Shown piece after piece: positions 37,401 to 47,669 of a DNA stretch of 47,913 nt. A model generated the notes under the pieces. The model saw only the letters and a program-made list of their open reading frames with translations. It made no database searches and had not been told where the DNA came from. Position numbers and translations under genes: made by a program. How positions within the stretch are numbered: position 1 is the first letter of the stretch; every line of letters begins with the position of its first letter. Origin of the DNA: Roseburia inulinivorans DSM 16841 (GTDB taxonomy: Bacteria; Bacillota; Clostridia; Lachnospirales; Lachnospiraceae); contig NZ_ACFY01000089.1 of NCBI RefSeq assembly GCF_000174195.1, positions 1 to 47,913 on the forward strand. Direction: 5' to 3'.

Positions 37401-38903
37401 TCACCTGCTTTTATATTCTTTAACCGCCTCAACAATCTGTTCTGTGATCGTATCGTCTAAAACTTTTTTCTCATTCAGTTCATTTACGATCTCCATATGC
37501 TCTGTGTGGAAGAAATCAAGCATTCCAAGCTGGAATTCCTTGGTCTTTGCTGTCTCCACATCCAAAAGCAGACGCTTGTTTGCTGCCACCAGTGTGATGA
37601 CCTGGTCTGCCAGGCTCATCGGGTGACAGAGCGGCTGTTTTAACAGTTCCATCAGACCTTTTCCATACTGAAGCTGCTCTTTTGTCGTATCATCAAGATC
37701 CGAGGAGAACTGGGTAAATACTTCCATCTCACGGTACTGTGCAAGGTCGATACGAATGGTACCGGAAGCCTTTTTCATTGCCTTTGTCTGTGCTGCGCCA
37801 CCGACACGGGATACGGAAAGTCCGACGTTTACCGCTGGACGCATACCGGAGAAAAACAGATCACTCTCTAAGAAAATCTGTCCGTCTGTGATGGAAATAA
37901 CGTTTGTCGGAATGTAGGCAGATACATCGCCTGCCTGTGTCTCGATGATCGGCAGTGCTGTGATGGAGCCTCCGCCTAAAGCATCCGATAATTTGCTGGA
38001 ACGCTCGAGCAGTCTGGAATGTAAATAAAATACATCACCCGGATATGCCTCACGTCCCGGAGAACGCTCAAGCAGCAGGGACAATGCACGATATGCAACT
38101 GCATGCTTGGAAAGGTCATCGTACACGATCAGTACATCCTTTCCCTGATACATGAAATATTCTGCCAGTGCTGTTCCCGCATACGGTGCAATATATTGCA
38201 GGGAAGCGGATTCGCTTGCCGTTGCAGAAAGTACAACCGTATAATCCAATGCATCGTGCTTTGTCAAAGTATTCACAAGTTTCGCAACGGTAGAAGCTTT
38301 CTGTCCGATTGCTACGTAAATACAGATCACATCTTTTCCCTTCTGGTTTAAGATGGTATCGACTGCGATGGATGTTTTACCTGTCTGTCTGTCACCGATG
38401 ATCAGCTCACGCTGTCCGCGTCCGATTGGGAACATTGCATCGATTGCAAGAATACCTGTCTCAAGCGGCTGGTTTACGGACTGTCTGTCTACAATACCCG
38501 GTGCTTCCTGTTCAATTGCACGGTAATCATCTGCCGGGATTTCACCTTTTCCATCGATTGGTGCGCCAAGTGCATTGATAATCCTTCCAAGATAGTCATT
38601 TCCTACCGGAACACCTGCTTTTTTCTTCGTGCGTGTTACTTTTGTGCCCTCTTTGATCTCTGTATCTTTTCCAAGAATGATACAGCCGATCTGGTCACGT
38701 CTGATATCCTGAACCATACCACGGATGCCGTTTTCAAATATAACGATCTCACCATACATGGCATGCTCTATTCCATAAATGGTTGCGATCCCATCGCCAA
38801 CCCAGATGACAGAACCAACTTCCTGTTCACCGGATACCATGTCATAATTTTCGATTTCTGTTTTCAGGATGGAGATAATCTCCTCTGAATTTATGGAACC
38901 CAC
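37401..38903 (-). CDS. atpA: ATP synthase F1 subunit alpha
   Basis: 500 residues, non-catalytic nucleotide-binding subunit. Walker A GDRQTGKT (about 169), the Arg-containing signature [18 protein letters not shown] sequence (here [17 protein letters not shown]) and [19 protein letters not shown] are present. Start ATG four bases after the atpH stop, with GGAGG upstream. Confidence 0.98.
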   Translation of the reverse strand: MGSINSEEIISILKTEIENYDMVSGEQEVGSVIWVGDGIATIYGIEHAMYGEIVIFENGIRGMVQDIRRDQIGCIILGKDTEIKEGTKVTRTKKKAGVPVGNDYLGRIINALGAPIDGKGEIPADDYRAIEQEAPGIVDRQSVNQPLETGILAIDAMFPIGRGQRELIIGDRQTGKTSIAVDTILNQKGKDVICIYVAIGQKASTVAKLVNTLTKHDALDYTVVLSATASESASLQYIAPYAGTALAEYFMYQGKDVLIVYDDLSKHAVAYRALSLLLERSPGREAYPGDVFYLHSRLLERSSKLSDALGGGSITALPIIETQAGDVSAYIPTNVISITDGQIFLESDLFFSGMRPAVNVGLSVSRVGGAAQTKAMKKASGTIRIDLAQYREMEVFTQFSSDLDDTTKEQLQYGKGLMELLKQPLCHPMSLADQVITLVAANKRLLLDVETAKTKEFQLGMLDFFHTEHMEIVNELNEKKVLDDTITEQIVEAVKEYKSR

Positions 38904-38907
38904 GTCG

Positions 38908-39411
38908 TCACCTCCATGTTAATTTCTGTTGTAATCTGTCAAGCCGTCCCCTGATACTGAAATCCTCTTCGATGTCTCCCACGCGGAGCACGAATCCTGC
39001 GATCAGTTCCGGCTTTTTTTCGAATTCCAGCTCTACCTGTGTCTTTTTATATTTCCCTGCCAGATAGTTTCTGATCTGTGCAAGCTGCGTCTCATCCGGC
39101 ACCTCTGCACATTGCATTTTTGCACGGAGTATCCCGTTTTTTTCATCATAACAGTTCTGGTATGCCGCAAACACATCTTCGATCACGTCCATATGTTCAT
39201 GGTCACACAGTTCTTTCAAAAAATGATGTATCTGCTGCGGAAAAAATCTTTCGATCATCCGGTGCTTTTCTTTTTTGGAAACAACCGGGCAGTTCAACAC
39301 ACGCGGCAGCTCACTGGTCAGCTCAAATATTTCTTTTGTCTTTTCCACGATTTCTTTTGTGATACCAAGCTCAAAAAGAACCGTTCCGTAATTATTTGCT
39401 GTCTGTGTCAT
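38908..39411 (-). CDS. atpH: ATP synthase F1 subunit delta
   Basis: 167 residues from the ATG at 39411, which follows AGGTGGTTGCA; the frame also offers a GTG at 39420, but that codon is part of the ribosome-binding site. Peripheral stalk subunit: N-terminal helical bundle and a C-terminal part with [27 protein letters not shown], the OSCP/delta signature. Overlaps the atpF end by 20 bases. Confidence 0.95.
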   Translation of the reverse strand: MTQTANNYGTVLFELGITKEIVEKTKEIFELTSELPRVLNCPVVSKKEKHRMIERFFPQQIHHFLKELCDHEHMDVIEDVFAAYQNCYDEKNGILRAKMQCAEVPDETQLAQIRNYLAGKYKKTQVELEFEKKPELIAGFVLRVGDIEEDFSIRGRLDRLQQKLTWR

Positions 39412-39898
39412 TGCAACCACCTGTTTTAGCTAAAAATTGCTCATACATGAGCTTATTCTGCTCTGCTGCATCTGCCTTGCCAAGCACTTTTCCGGCTGCC
39501 ATCATTGCAAGTCCTGCAATCTGCGTCTGAAGATCCTGCACTGTCTTTTCACGCTCAAGATCAATGGTCTTATGTGCATTTGCAATGATTTTTTCTGCTT
39601 CCTGATCCGCAGCATTTACTCTGCTCTCATATTCTGCCTGTGCCGTTTTTCTTGCCTTCTCCACAATATGTGCGGACTCGTCATGTGCCTGTTTTAATGC
39701 ATCCTCATACTGGCTCTTAAGTTCATTCGCCTGCTCCGTAGTCTTTTTCGCATCCGCCATCTGACCTTCGATCATCTGTCTGCGCTGTTCCATGACATTT
39801 GTCACCGGCTTGATCAAAAACTTGCGAAGTCCAAAATAAAGAATCAGCAGATTTATGATGGTAAAGAGGACATTCCAGTCAATTCTTAATAACTGCAT
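39392..39898 (-). CDS. atpF: ATP synthase Fo subunit b
   Basis: 168 residues. One N-terminal membrane helix (WNVLFTIINLLILYFGLRKFL) followed by a long charged coiled coil (KKTTEQANELKSQYEDALKQ...). Forms the stator stalk as a dimer. Only one b-type gene is present, which fits a b2 homodimer. Confidence 0.95.
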   Translation of the reverse strand: MQLLRIDWNVLFTIINLLILYFGLRKFLIKPVTNVMEQRRQMIEGQMADAKKTTEQANELKSQYEDALKQAHDESAHIVEKARKTAQAEYESRVNAADQEAEKIIANAHKTIDLEREKTVQDLQTQIAGLAMMAAGKVLGKADAAEQNKLMYEQFLAKTGGCNDTDSK

Positions 39899-39917
39899 AC
39901 TCTACCATAACCTTTCT

Positions 39918-40142
39918 TTAGCCTAAGAATAAGATAATTAAAATTGCGACTACCATACCGAAAATTGCAGTACCTTCGGCCAATGCACATCCAAGTAATA
40001 ATGCTTTTGTGATTTTTCCGTCTGCTTCCGGCTGTCTTGCGATTGCGTCCGTTGCTTTTGAGGTTGCAAGTCCGATACCAATACCTGCTCCAATGCCTGT
40101 TAATGCTGCGATACCTGCTCCAATTGCGATTAATGAATTCAT
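39918..40142 (-). CDS. atpE: ATP synthase Fo subunit c
   Basis: 74 residues, two membrane helices joined by the polar loop ARQPEADGK. The ion-binding carboxylate is the Glu in CALAEGTAIF. The first helix has GIGIGLA where Na+-dependent enzymes carry a Gln, and Gly follows the Glu where they carry Ser. So proton coupling is predicted from the residues seen, against the known Na+ signature. Confidence 0.97.
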   Translation of the reverse strand: MNSLIAIGAGIAALTGIGAGIGIGLATSKATDAIARQPEADGKITKALLLGCALAEGTAIFGMVVAILIILFLG

Positions 40143-40190
40143 GATGTTTTCTCCTTTACCATTTCTTTTTCAATTTTTCTGTGAGTGTGT

Positions 40191-40853
40191 TTACTCAATG
40201 CTCTCCTTAATGAAGAGTGATGTTAAAAATACAAATACATAAGCCTGTATGAATCCGTCAAACAGATCAAAATAAAGGCTTAACACTGCCGGTACAAAAA
40301 TCGGCACTACAATTTTGATTAATTCCATAATTACAAATGCGCCTAAAATGTTACCAAACAAACGCATGCACAGGGATAATGGCCGGATGAATACTTCGAG
40401 GATATTCATCGGCAGCATGATCGGGATTGGTTCTGCAAAACTTTTCAAAAACCCTTTTGTACCTTTTTTCCGCACTCCTGCAGCCTCAATTAAGATGATG
40501 CTCATAAGTGCAAGTGCGCCCGTCACGCCTACGTCCTTCGTTGGTGATTTAAATCCAAACAGACCGATCATATTGGCAAACCCAATATAGACACCGACTG
40601 TCATCAGATATGGGATATACTGTTTTCCCTCCTCGCCAAGAAGATCATAGAAGAAGTTATAGAGACCTCCAACTATCGTTTCCAATACGAGCTGTTTCTT
40701 ACCGACGTTTTCAACCTTTAAATTCCGCCCGAGTATTGCCGCTGCGATCAGTAATACCGCCATGATGATCCACGTGACAACAACCGATTCTGCTACCGGT
40801 ATTCCGCCAAAAAGCGGGATTGTAAATGCCGTATCACAATTCAACTGCGCCAT
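40191..40853 (-). CDS. atpB: ATP synthase Fo subunit a
   Basis: About 220 residues, membrane subunit with the half-channels. Helices include VVVTWIIMAVLLIAAAIL and the conserved Arg helix PLSLCMRLFGNILGAFVIM, then a C-terminal QAYVFVFLTSLFI. First gene of atpBEFHAGDC. Start: the frame is open to a TTG at 40910, but that has no ribosome-binding site and would coincide with the predicted transcript start. ATG at 40853 (AAAGGAG just upstream, short spacing) is preferred, with moderate certainty. No atpI-like gene is visible upstream. Confidence 0.93.
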   Translation of the reverse strand: MAQLNCDTAFTIPLFGGIPVAESVVVTWIIMAVLLIAAAILGRNLKVENVGKKQLVLETIVGGLYNFFYDLLGEEGKQYIPYLMTVGVYIGFANMIGLFGFKSPTKDVGVTGALALMSIILIEAAGVRKKGTKGFLKSFAEPIPIMLPMNILEVFIRPLSLCMRLFGNILGAFVIMELIKIVVPIFVPAVLSLYFDLFDGFIQAYVFVFLTSLFIKESIE

Positions 40854-40915
40854 CAGCTCCTTTGATAGTTCTTCCGTATGACCACTTCCTTTCTTATTTT
40901 TGATTGCCAAACATA

Positions 40916-40944
40916 TTTTTAGTTATTTTTTATTGAAATGTCAA
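40916..40944 (-). promoter_or_regulatory. Promoter candidate of the atp operon
   Basis: TTGACA (40939-40944), 17-base spacer and TAAAAA (40916-40921) on the minus strand. The transcript would start near 40909. The remaining DNA to 41142 is very AT-rich and contains no gene. Confidence 0.5.
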
Positions 40945-41142
40945 TTTTTTCGAAAGACTATTTTTCCCTTCTATTTTTTGTATATTTTGTATAGTTTTTA
41001 TTTTATTTTTTGTGCACTTTTTTGTTTTTCTTGTGAATTGCATTTTTAATAAAAATACATTTATCTGATTTTGTCTGTGATTAAATTTACAGATTTTCCA
41101 AGAAATGTTAATTTGAACTTGATAATTATGTGATTTTGATAC

Positions 41143-41189
41143 AAAAAAGTCATTGGATTACATTTGTAATAATTGTAATTCAATGACTT
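41143..41189 (-). terminator. Terminator after the SNF2 helicase gene
   Basis: Hairpin AAGTCATTGaATTACA...TGTAATcCAATGACTT followed on the minus strand by a T run, 13 bases past the stop codon. Confidence 0.85.
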
Positions 41190-41201
41190 ATGTTTTTTTG
41201 A

Positions 41202-44200
41202 TCAGCCGAGAAGTTCCATGATCTCCTCTTTTGTGAATACTACGGAATCCATTCCCTCGCCCTCCAGCACCTGCTCGGCAAGCTTTTTCTTTTTCTCCTG
41301 GATATCAATGATCTTCTCCTCGATCGTACCCTGAGAGACGAGTTTGTAAACCGTCACGACATTCTTCTGCCCGATACGGTGTGCACGGTCGGTCGCCTGA
41401 TTCTGCACGGCAACGTTCCACCATGGATCGTAGTGGATGACGATGTCCGCTGCGGTGAGGCTCAATCCGGTTCCGCCTGCCTTTAAGGAGATACAGAACA
41501 CCGGGACATCATCTTTGTTAAAGCTGTCTACCATCTGCATACGTTTTTCCTTATTGACGGAGCCGGTGAGCATATAGTAATCAATGCCCAGCTTTGTCAG
41601 CTGTTCCGCCAGACGGTCTAACATGGTCGTGAACTGGGAGAATAACAGCACCTTGTGTCCACCATGCACTGCGTTTCCGATCAGATCCATACACATCTGG
41701 ACTTTTGCGGATTCGCCCTTGTAATCTTCGAATAAAAGTGCCGGATCACAGCAGAGCTGACGCAGTTTTGTAAGTTCCGCAAGGATCTGGATCTTGTTGG
41801 ACTTAAATTCCGCCTCGCTCTTGCCGTCTAACATCTGCTTCATCTGCTGTACATGCGCATCATAAAGAGCCAGCTGTTCGCCCTCCATCTTCGCATAAAC
41901 ATTCTCTTCGAGTTTTTCCGGAAGATCTTTTAATACATCACCTTTTAACCGTCGCAGGATAAACGGACGGATCATACGCTGTAAACGTTCCATCTTGTTC
42001 TCATCTTTGTTCACAACGATCGGTGTCTCGATCTCCTCACGGAACTTCTGGTATGTATACAAAAATCCCGGCATCAGGTAATCAAAGATACTCCAAAGCT
42101 CGCTTAAGCGGTTCTCGATCGGTGTACCGGTCAGCGCCAGCTTAAAGGCTGCCGTGATCTTCTTGACGCCTTTTGCCGCCTGCGTTCCGGCATTTTTAAT
42201 ATATTGAGCTTCATCAATGACCTGAACTGCAAACACAATGTTTTTGTAATACTCCACATCACGTTTTAACAGATCATAGGATGTGATGAGGATCTGCCCG
42301 TCCGTGGTGTGACGGATGATATCTTTCCGTTCCGGTGCACTTCCTGTGATCGTCACAGTCTCAAGTTCCGGTGCAAAACGCTCAATCTCTTTCTGCCAGT
42401 TATAAACTAAAGATGCCGGACATACAATAAGTGATCTGCGGCGCTCCTTTTCCCCGGCATCATAATCCTGACGCTCTGCCAGAAGAAGACTTATTACCTG
42501 AAGCGTTTTTCCAAGTCCCATATCGTCCGCAAGAATTCCGCCAAAACCGTTCTCCCGCAGCGTTTTCAGCCAGAGGAAACCGTTTTTCTGATAGTTTCTC
42601 ATAACATTTTTCAGGGAATCCACCACTTCATAATCGCTGTCCTCGATGGTCTTCATGTTCCGCACCATGCCTTTGAATTCCCTGTTTTTCTCGATGGACA
42701 GTAGCTGGTTATTTTTCAGTGCTGCATCCAGATACATAGCGCGGTATTTTGGGATCACGACCGTTCCTTTTTTCAGGCTTGCCTCGGTAAGCTGTAAGTC
42801 CTCACTGACTTCTGCAAGCGCACTGATCCCATCCTCTTTGATATCTAAGAAATCCCCGTTTTTCAGACGGATATACTTTTTCTTTCTGTCGTACTTGGAA
42901 AGCAGATATGCCAGCTCCTCGGAGGACATCTCATCGGAGTGTACCTTTAATTCCAGAAGGTCACTCTTTAAGGAGACACCCACGGATACGCTCGGCGCAT
43001 TGACCACTTTCATATTGCGGAACTTGTCCGATGTGTAAATTGCCATAAAATGGCTTAACCGCTGCAATCCGCCCGCCACGAGCTGATAGAGCAGATCTTC
43101 GTCTTTTGCAATGACAAAAAATGTCTTCGAATGGTCATACTCATTGAAATATGGCTCCACAAGGCTCTTGATGCGCAGCTCCTCTGACAGATCACGCACC
43201 TCGCCCGGTTCTACTTTGGCAAGCACGTTGTATTTATTATCCCCATAGACTGCGACCAGCTTCGCACCGACAACATCCATTGCCTGGCGGTCCAGATATA
43301 ACTCAAATTCCGGCTTCGGCGGAACGTAAAGCGCCTCGTCAAATCCTTCCGGGATCACATCGAAGCTCTCCCTCACCATCGGCAGAAGATCTCTGCAGAA
43401 CATTGCGAGCTCTTCTGCTGCAATATAGCAGTCTCCCCCTACCTGGCGGTGTAAAAACTGGAAGAAGTCTGATACTTTTCCTTTCAACAATGGCTCTCCG
43501 AGGAAAATCTCCCCATCCTCATAAAAGTAATAATACTTGTCGCCCTCGATCATCGGCAGATCTTCCATGCAGAGAAACGCTCCCGCACTTCCACCTTTCA
43601 GTATCAGCTTCGGTTTGCGTTTTGTTCCATTATAGATGTAGCTTTCATTCATATCATAACCGATCGTTGCATGAAAAGGAGTTCCTTTCACCGCTTCCAA
43701 AAACCGATCGATCCCCACACCATCAAGCTCCATGGTACGCTCATAGCCGCCGGTGTAGGCATAATAAGCATGGAACTTACTCTGGCGCTTTTTATCATCA
43801 TCCTGCTGCTGCATAAACCGGATCAGGCGCTTTGCATCCTCCGAAAAAGCTTCCATGTGATGATAAAAATCAAGTTTTTTACCGTAATGTACTTTCTCAT
43901 TGACCTGAACGGAATGTAAAAACGCGGAAATGTTTTTTAACACATACTTTGTCTCCATTCCAATTTTAAATTCCAGTCTTGCATAGCCGTAGTCCATCTC
44001 AAAATAAGGTTCTAACTCGACCTTGCCGTAAATGGTCTCCGGCAGCATATATTTTGATGTTGCACGCATGGAATACTGGCTCAGCAGATTCTTCAACGGT
44101 GCTGCTGTCTCCATTTTTCCAACCGGACGTTTCCCCTCCTCCGGCGTCTCTGTGCTCTGACCTCTCTTTAATTTGAGAATCTCAATTGGAGTTCTCTTGT

Positions 44201-44498
44201 TTACATAATTCAAAAGCATTGCTACACAATGCTTACACATCCCCTCATAATTATAAAAAGCCTCACATCCACAATTGCAGTTCGTCACATCCCCGAACTC
44301 CTCGTCGATAGTGGCTGTCACTTCATAATACTCCTGATTGATTCCACGAACTTTTGCCCTGACATCAGCCACAGGCAGCTCATCCACTAAATACAACTCA
44401 TAGGAAAAATCAAAAACCCCCGCCGTCTCATACAGCTCTTTCCCTCTCCGGTACGCCGCCGGATACACTGTCTCTTTAATGTCTGATACGGAAAACAT
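41202..44498 (-). CDS. SNF2-family helicase with SWIM zinc finger
   Basis: 1098 residues. An N-terminal SWIM-type finger CNCGC...CKHC (about 75-92) is followed by a ~500-residue bacterial SNF2-associated region. The SNF2 motor begins with GGILADDMGLGKTLQV (Walker A, about 650), has the DEAQ box VIDEAQYIKN and the helicase C domain with motif VI QATDRAHRIGQ. It is a DNA-dependent ATPase expected to remodel protein-DNA complexes; the cellular role of this widespread Firmicutes form is unsettled. The ribosome-binding site is weak. Isolated gene, ended by its own terminator. Confidence 0.93.
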   Translation of the reverse strand: MFSVSDIKETVYPAAYRRGKELYETAGVFDFSYELYLVDELPVADVRAKVRGINQEYYEVTATIDEEFGDVTNCNCGCEAFYNYEGMCKHCVAMLLNYVNKRTPIEILKLKRGQSTETPEEGKRPVGKMETAAPLKNLLSQYSMRATSKYMLPETIYGKVELEPYFEMDYGYARLEFKIGMETKYVLKNISAFLHSVQVNEKVHYGKKLDFYHHMEAFSEDAKRLIRFMQQQDDDKKRQSKFHAYYAYTGGYERTMELDGVGIDRFLEAVKGTPFHATIGYDMNESYIYNGTKRKPKLILKGGSAGAFLCMEDLPMIEGDKYYYFYEDGEIFLGEPLLKGKVSDFFQFLHRQVGGDCYIAAEELAMFCRDLLPMVRESFDVIPEGFDEALYVPPKPEFELYLDRQAMDVVGAKLVAVYGDNKYNVLAKVEPGEVRDLSEELRIKSLVEPYFNEYDHSKTFFVIAKDEDLLYQLVAGGLQRLSHFMAIYTSDKFRNMKVVNAPSVSVGVSLKSDLLELKVHSDEMSSEELAYLLSKYDRKKKYIRLKNGDFLDIKEDGISALAEVSEDLQLTEASLKKGTVVIPKYRAMYLDAALKNNQLLSIEKNREFKGMVRNMKTIEDSDYEVVDSLKNVMRNYQKNGFLWLKTLRENGFGGILADDMGLGKTLQVISLLLAERQDYDAGEKERRRSLIVCPASLVYNWQKEIERFAPELETVTITGSAPERKDIIRHTTDGQILITSYDLLKRDVEYYKNIVFAVQVIDEAQYIKNAGTQAAKGVKKITAAFKLALTGTPIENRLSELWSIFDYLMPGFLYTYQKFREEIETPIVVNKDENKMERLQRMIRPFILRRLKGDVLKDLPEKLEENVYAKMEGEQLALYDAHVQQMKQMLDGKSEAEFKSNKIQILAELTKLRQLCCDPALLFEDYKGESAKVQMCMDLIGNAVHGGHKVLLFSQFTTMLDRLAEQLTKLGIDYYMLTGSVNKEKRMQMVDSFNKDDVPVFCISLKAGGTGLSLTAADIVIHYDPWWNVAVQNQATDRAHRIGQKNVVTVYKLVSQGTIEEKIIDIQEKKKKLAEQVLEGEGMDSVVFTKEEIMELLG

Positions 44499-44627
44499 AT
44501 TACTACTTACTCTGTCCTTTCATTTTCATTCGTACTGTCTGTAATTATTCGATAGCGCCATAATTACGACTGTCCTTTTATAATAACACAAAAACGGAAA
44601 AGACAGCTATAGTTTTTTCTTTGAATT

Positions 44628-45962
44628 TTAATTTTGTTCTGCCAGATATCTTTTTAACAAGAAAGTACAGAAATATGGAAACGTATGAACTCCCTGTTCT
44701 ATTCCAATATTACTGTCAGCCAGTTTTATTCCCCACTTAATATCCGCATAATTGCTGTTATCAATAAGCTGTCTCAAAGATTTTGATCGGTTATTATTTG
44801 CCTTGACTTCTACTGGAACGAGTTCGTTTGATGTTCTGACAAAAAAATCCTCCTCAAGCGTTCCATTTTCCTTTTTATAATAATACAAACCTAACCCCTG
44901 TTTTAAAAACGCTTCCGCGACAAAATTCTCATATAGTGCGCCTTTATAAACGCCGAGATTTTTATTTGCACGTAAATCTATCTGTGCTTCTTCATCTAAA
45001 GAAGCAATCAAAAGCCCTGTATCCGGATAATAAAGTTTGAATTTGGAATCATCAAAATTTCCCTTTAATGGCAGTTCCGGATACTCAAGACAATAACAGA
45101 CAGAAACTACCCCTGCATCCTTTAACCAGTCAATACATCCCATATATTCACGGCTTCGCGCCTTTTTGTCAATTTTACTTAACTGAAACTTCTTATTCTC
45201 TTTGGCAAGCTGTGCCGGAACACTCCGATAAACACTTGCTATTTTCGCCTGATCCAGCCCTTCTGCATATTTTCTGATATCTTCCTCATAGTCAAGCTGG
45301 ATCTGTCTCTGGATTTCCAACGTTTCTGAGAATGTATTCGTTTCGATAAATTGCTTTACAACCGCCGGCATTCCTCCAAGAACACAGTATTCCAGAAACA
45401 GTTTCTTATAAACCATTAGCTCTGTCTCTGAAAACGGTTTTCCGGAAGTCATATGCTCTAACATTTCATTTACATGGCTTTCTGAATATCCCTTTGCCCA
45501 TAAAAATTCTTCGAAATCCATAGAAAACATCTCGTAATCTGTTTTATAACCGACACTGTTACTGTGAATTTTCTTATAATTAATTCCAAGTAAAGAACCA
45601 CTGCAGATCACATCAAATCGTCCGTCCAGTTTAAATGCTTTTAATGATGTTGCAATATCCGGAAGTTCCTGTAATTCGTCAAAAATAATCAGGGTTCGGT
45701 TCGCAATAAATTTTTTAGAAGGATCAATCAGGGAAATATTTTTTATAATATTTTCTACGTCATACCCATCGCTCAATATCATCTGAAACTGCTTTTCCAA
45801 TGCAAAGTTGATTGAAACAACGCTCTCATAATTTCGGTCTGCAAAATGCTTCACAGACTCTGTTTTCCCTATCTGCCTTGCGCCTTTTATGATCAGCGGG
45901 TATCTATTTTCATTATTTTTCCATTGTGTGAGATAATCATCTATTTTTCTTCTGAGATACAT
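44628..45962 (-). CDS. AAA_14/DUF4143 ATPase
   Basis: 444 residues from the ATG at 45962, which follows AGGAGA; the frame is open to 45992. N-terminal P-loop ATPase: Walker A GARQIGKT (about 28), Walker B TLIIFDELQEL (about 90). The C-terminal DUF4143 domain shows the nuclease-like core ENGTLEEDFFVRTSNELVPVEVKA, an E...D...ExK pattern of the PD-(D/E)XK fold. Function in this large family is unknown; proposals include nucleic-acid or mobile-element roles. It has its own promoter region with three 13-base repeats. Confidence 0.92.
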   Translation of the reverse strand: MYLRRKIDDYLTQWKNNENRYPLIIKGARQIGKTESVKHFADRNYESVVSINFALEKQFQMILSDGYDVENIIKNISLIDPSKKFIANRTLIIFDELQELPDIATSLKAFKLDGRFDVICSGSLLGINYKKIHSNSVGYKTDYEMFSMDFEEFLWAKGYSESHVNEMLEHMTSGKPFSETELMVYKKLFLEYCVLGGMPAVVKQFIETNTFSETLEIQRQIQLDYEEDIRKYAEGLDQAKIASVYRSVPAQLAKENKKFQLSKIDKKARSREYMGCIDWLKDAGVVSVCYCLEYPELPLKGNFDDSKFKLYYPDTGLLIASLDEEAQIDLRANKNLGVYKGALYENFVAEAFLKQGLGLYYYKKENGTLEEDFFVRTSNELVPVEVKANNNRSKSLRQLIDNSNYADIKWGIKLADSNIGIEQGVHTFPYFCTFLLKRYLAEQN

Positions 45963-45987
45963 ATGTAATCTTCTCCTGTTTTTTCTA

Positions 45988-46064
45988 TTCACGTTTTTAT
46001 ATGATTATTATACACAATTTTCACGTTTTTATAACTATTTTTATTTATTATTTCACGTTTTTAT
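45988..46064 (-). repeat. Three 13-bp direct repeats, 32-bp period, ahead of the DUF4143 gene
   Basis: The 13-mer ATAAAAACGTGAA (minus strand) occurs at 45988-46000, 46020-46032 and 46052-46064, exactly 32 bases apart, about three helical turns. The farthest copy overlaps the last codons of the upstream gene. A TATAAT-like -10 (near 46009-46014) lies between the two nearer copies, and no good -35 is visible. This arrangement fits a regulator binding the same helix face. Confidence 0.85.
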
Positions 46065-47523
46065 TTTTCCATCTTTCTTTCCAGCGTTTTCGTTTTCTTC
46101 TGGATCTCTTTATTGACGGCACAATTGATGAGATTGCTATTACCGCGATAATTACAACCAAAATTAAAAGTATCACACTGATCCAGACACGCATACACTC
46201 TGGCAAATGAAATAATTTCACCAGCGCATCCGCTGCTCCGTATCCATCTGCAATTGCTGAAACTAATGCAAGAATAGAAATCAATCCCAAACCAATATTT
46301 AATCTGTCATCCGATAATTCCTGTTCCTCATTTTCCAGACTTTCAATTCTCTGTATCCGCTCTCTTTCCCTTGCTTCCTGAAGCTTTTCCAGCGATTCCA
46401 GTCCTATTGTCAATCCTTCAATATTTTCTCTGATTCGCAGTCTCCTTAACAAATATTCATAAAAATCATTCTGATGGCTGATATGACTCACAGACGAATA
46501 GACACTTTTTACAAGGAAAATATTAATCTCTGCGCTCAGGTTTTTCAACACACTCAAAATATCTTCCGATTCCAACTGGTATTTTTCACGCTCCGCAGAT
46601 AATTCACCTTCCATGTTCTTTGTAAACTTTAAAATAGAATAATATTGGTATAATGCCAATATTTCTAATAAGAAATAATCCACCATTACTTTTTTCCGGA
46701 AAGTCCGCATGTAAAAATTGTGGTTCTGCTCATTCAGTATTGCATAATATCCGCATCCCTGTGAAGTTGCATAGCAATATGCGTGTTCAAAAGGTTCCAA
46801 TATATCATTGGAAAAATCCGATTTCCGCATATACTTTTTATTATAACCATTGGTAATCCGGTAAATGTAATCCCACCACTGTTCTTTATCTTCGCCCGCC
46901 ATAACAACATAATTAAATAAAATTGCCTTATCCGGTATGCATTTTCCCTTCTCCAGACAATCTCTCCGCTCTGCATAATAAGTAACCGTAAATGGGAACT
47001 GCGCTAATAACCGATTAATCCAATGTCCCATTAAAATAGCTGTATTTCGATTCTCATTCTGTTCAAACGTGTAGCGGTCATTTTCTCTCCGTTTAGAGAC
47101 AAATCTTTCATAAGACAGTTCCTTGAATTCATTTTGAAAAAGCATTATCTCATCCGCAGCTGCTCCCTGCGGAAGTGAAATCTCATACCACAGAAAACCA
47201 ACGCCTGAACGAAATAAGTACAAGCCCAAATCCGTTATAGACACGACAAAGTCTTTCTTAAATTTTGTATAATTAATCTCCAAAATATTGTTTCCAGGCA
47301 TACAATAGTGCAATGAACAGCCGATATTATTCTGTTTTTCGTCCATCTCAAAGCAGTCTGCTATCATCTGATACAAATCCTGCTCCGCTTCCTGCTCATG
47401 CATCTTCTGGATGTTCCACAAAGGATTTTTTGCAATCTCCTCTACCAGCTTATCGTAAGATGTCTCACTGCAAAACATAAATGGAACAATATACCGGATT
47501 CTCGCACATAAAATATTCACCAT
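46048..47523 (-). CDS. Unrecognised protein with coiled coil and two C-terminal membrane helices
   Basis: 491 residues from the ATG at 47523, which follows GGGAGAAGGCTT; the frame is open to 47556. I do not recognise the family. The first ~340 residues look soluble. Then comes a helical stretch and a coiled coil rich in Glu and Arg (LEKLQEARERERIQRIESLENEEQE, about 390-415). Two hydrophobic helices follow (LNIGLGLISILALVSAIADG and VWISVILLILVVIIAVIAIS), separated by a short loop, and a strongly basic tail. The topology resembles CorA-like two-helix channels, but no GMN motif is seen. It is the nearest gene to the CRISPR array. Its last residues overlap a 13-base repeat of the next gene. Confidence 0.75.
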   Translation of the reverse strand: MVNILCARIRYIVPFMFCSETSYDKLVEEIAKNPLWNIQKMHEQEAEQDLYQMIADCFEMDEKQNNIGCSLHYCMPGNNILEINYTKFKKDFVVSITDLGLYLFRSGVGFLWYEISLPQGAAADEIMLFQNEFKELSYERFVSKRRENDRYTFEQNENRNTAILMGHWINRLLAQFPFTVTYYAERRDCLEKGKCIPDKAILFNYVVMAGEDKEQWWDYIYRITNGYNKKYMRKSDFSNDILEPFEHAYCYATSQGCGYYAILNEQNHNFYMRTFRKKVMVDYFLLEILALYQYYSILKFTKNMEGELSAEREKYQLESEDILSVLKNLSAEINIFLVKSVYSSVSHISHQNDFYEYLLRRLRIRENIEGLTIGLESLEKLQEARERERIQRIESLENEEQELSDDRLNIGLGLISILALVSAIADGYGAADALVKLFHLPECMRVWISVILLILVVIIAVIAISSIVPSIKRSRRKRKRWKERWKNKNVK

Positions 47524-47611
47524 AAGCCTTCTCCCATGTCTTCTACTTTTTTCCATTGCTTAACTATTATTATAAGCATCTTTTCAAAACTGCCAAGGAT
47601 TTTCAGTATCA

Positions 47612-47649
47612 TAAAAAGACATTTCCTAATTTTTTGCAGGAAATGTCTT
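47612..47649 (-). terminator. Terminator between CRISPR array and membrane-protein gene
   Basis: Perfect 12-base stem AAGACATTTCCT...AGGAAATGTCTT with TTTTTAT following on the minus strand. Placed at the leader-distal end of the array, it would end the CRISPR transcript before the next gene. Confidence 0.75.
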
Positions 47650-47669
47650 CGGACAATGTTTGCGCGGTT

